Of a DNA stretch of 64,000 nt, positions 63,735 to 64,000 are shown one piece after another. The position numbers were made by a program, and so were the translations under genes. The DNA comes from Fibrobacter sp. UBA7003 (GTDB lineage Bacteria > Fibrobacterota > Fibrobacteria > Fibrobacterales > Fibrobacteraceae): NCBI GenBank assembly GCA_002449765.1, contig DJXN01000003.1, forward strand, positions 1 through 64,000, read 5' to 3'. Every line of letters begins with the position of its first letter. Within the stretch, counting starts at the first letter, position 1. The notes beneath the pieces are model-generated. The model did not search any database. It saw nothing but the letters and a program-made list of their open reading frames with translations, and had not been told where the DNA came from.

Positions 63735-63850
63735 CTTTCATCAAAACTTTTTACACACAAAAAAAACATATATTTAAAACATTGCAAACATGAATCATTA
63801 ATATAGTTTCAGCTAGTATAAAAATTCAAACTTTTCTAAAGAAAACTAAT

Positions 63851-64000
63851 ATGAATAAAATTTTATACAAATATCGTTCTGACAATGAAAATACTGAAAA
63901 AATTTTTAAAAATAAAAAGGTTTGGTTGCCTTCAGCACAGACTTTGAATGATGTATTTGAATGTGAAATGCAACCGATTAGAGAATCTTTCTACAAAAAA
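63851..64000 (+). CDS. DUF2971-family protein, 5' part (continues past the right edge)
   Basis: 50 codons visible: MNKILYKYRSDNENTEKIFKN, VWLPSAQTLNDVFECEMQ. The pattern LYKYR...T..I..N..ww.S....NDpFEC is typical of DUF2971 starts. Function unknown; such genes are frequent near defence loci. AT-rich, divergent from the AAA_4 gene. Confidence 0.6.
   Translation, partial: MNKILYKYRSDNENTEKIFKNKKVWLPSAQTLNDVFECEMQPIRESFYKK

Overview
The window looks like a piece of a Fibrobacter chromosome (Fibrobacterota; F. succinogenes or a close relative). The main reasons are a 4,478-residue secreted modular protein ending in a type IX-style C-terminal sorting domain, Gram-negative envelope genes (Kdo transferase, MlaE, LPLAT), glycogen and maltodextrin enzymes, and recurrent promoters with a TATATT -10 box. 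The genus is inferred from gene content and style; no marker gene was compared by search.

Layout. 1-2,579 (-): a DASS/SLC13 carboxylate transporter whose C-terminus runs into a long Ala/Lys/Glu helical repeat domain (exact 174-bp units) that leaves the window. 2,688-16,124 (-): the giant secreted repeat protein. 16,559-18,133 (+): a biotin-dependent carboxyltransferase subunit. 18,212-21,546 (-): an AT-rich operon of five membrane-associated unknown proteins, followed by a RelB/ParE-type toxin-antitoxin pair and tRNA-Glu; this reads as an accessory island. 23,026-27,772 (+): ABC exporter, methyltransferase-like membrane protein, WaaA, IspH and L28. 27,887-29,085 (-): DEDDh exonuclease and DUF374 acyltransferase. 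Then tRNA-Cys (+), an AT-hook protein (-), an AlkD-like protein (+), the MalQ and GH13 glucan pair (+), a TM2/zinc-ribbon protein, fused SecDF and CorA. 38,374-41,682 (-): DUF721/DciA-like, GyrB, polyprenyl synthase. 41,826-44,218 (-): secreted hydrolase and lipoproteins. 44,310-47,846 (-): MlaE, S41 protease, sigma-70 factor. 48,043-54,123 (+): LytS-type kinase, two large secreted proteins, a barrel-like lipoprotein. 54,192-60,426 (-): acyl-ACP thioesterase, GlgE, outer-membrane barrel, DUF3108, PurE and PurD. 60,546-64,000: decayed Schlafen-like (AlbA_2/AAA_4) genes, a frameshifted SIR2-like fragment and the start of a DUF2971 gene, resembling the edge of a decaying defence or accessory region.

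How it fits together. Most of the window is core cell biology (envelope building, glucan storage, replication, purines) with three accessory patches: the island beside tRNA-Glu, the secreted hydrolase regions, and the right edge. The most informative cross-cutting signal is a set of -10 boxes placed exactly six bases before an ATG (malQ, relB and an 83-aa membrane protein, with a near-leaderless DASS gene), which suggests leaderless mRNAs are in use. Other notable points are repeat-derived insertions inside the ABC exporter and WaaA, and an AlkD homologue lacking a usual tryptophan.
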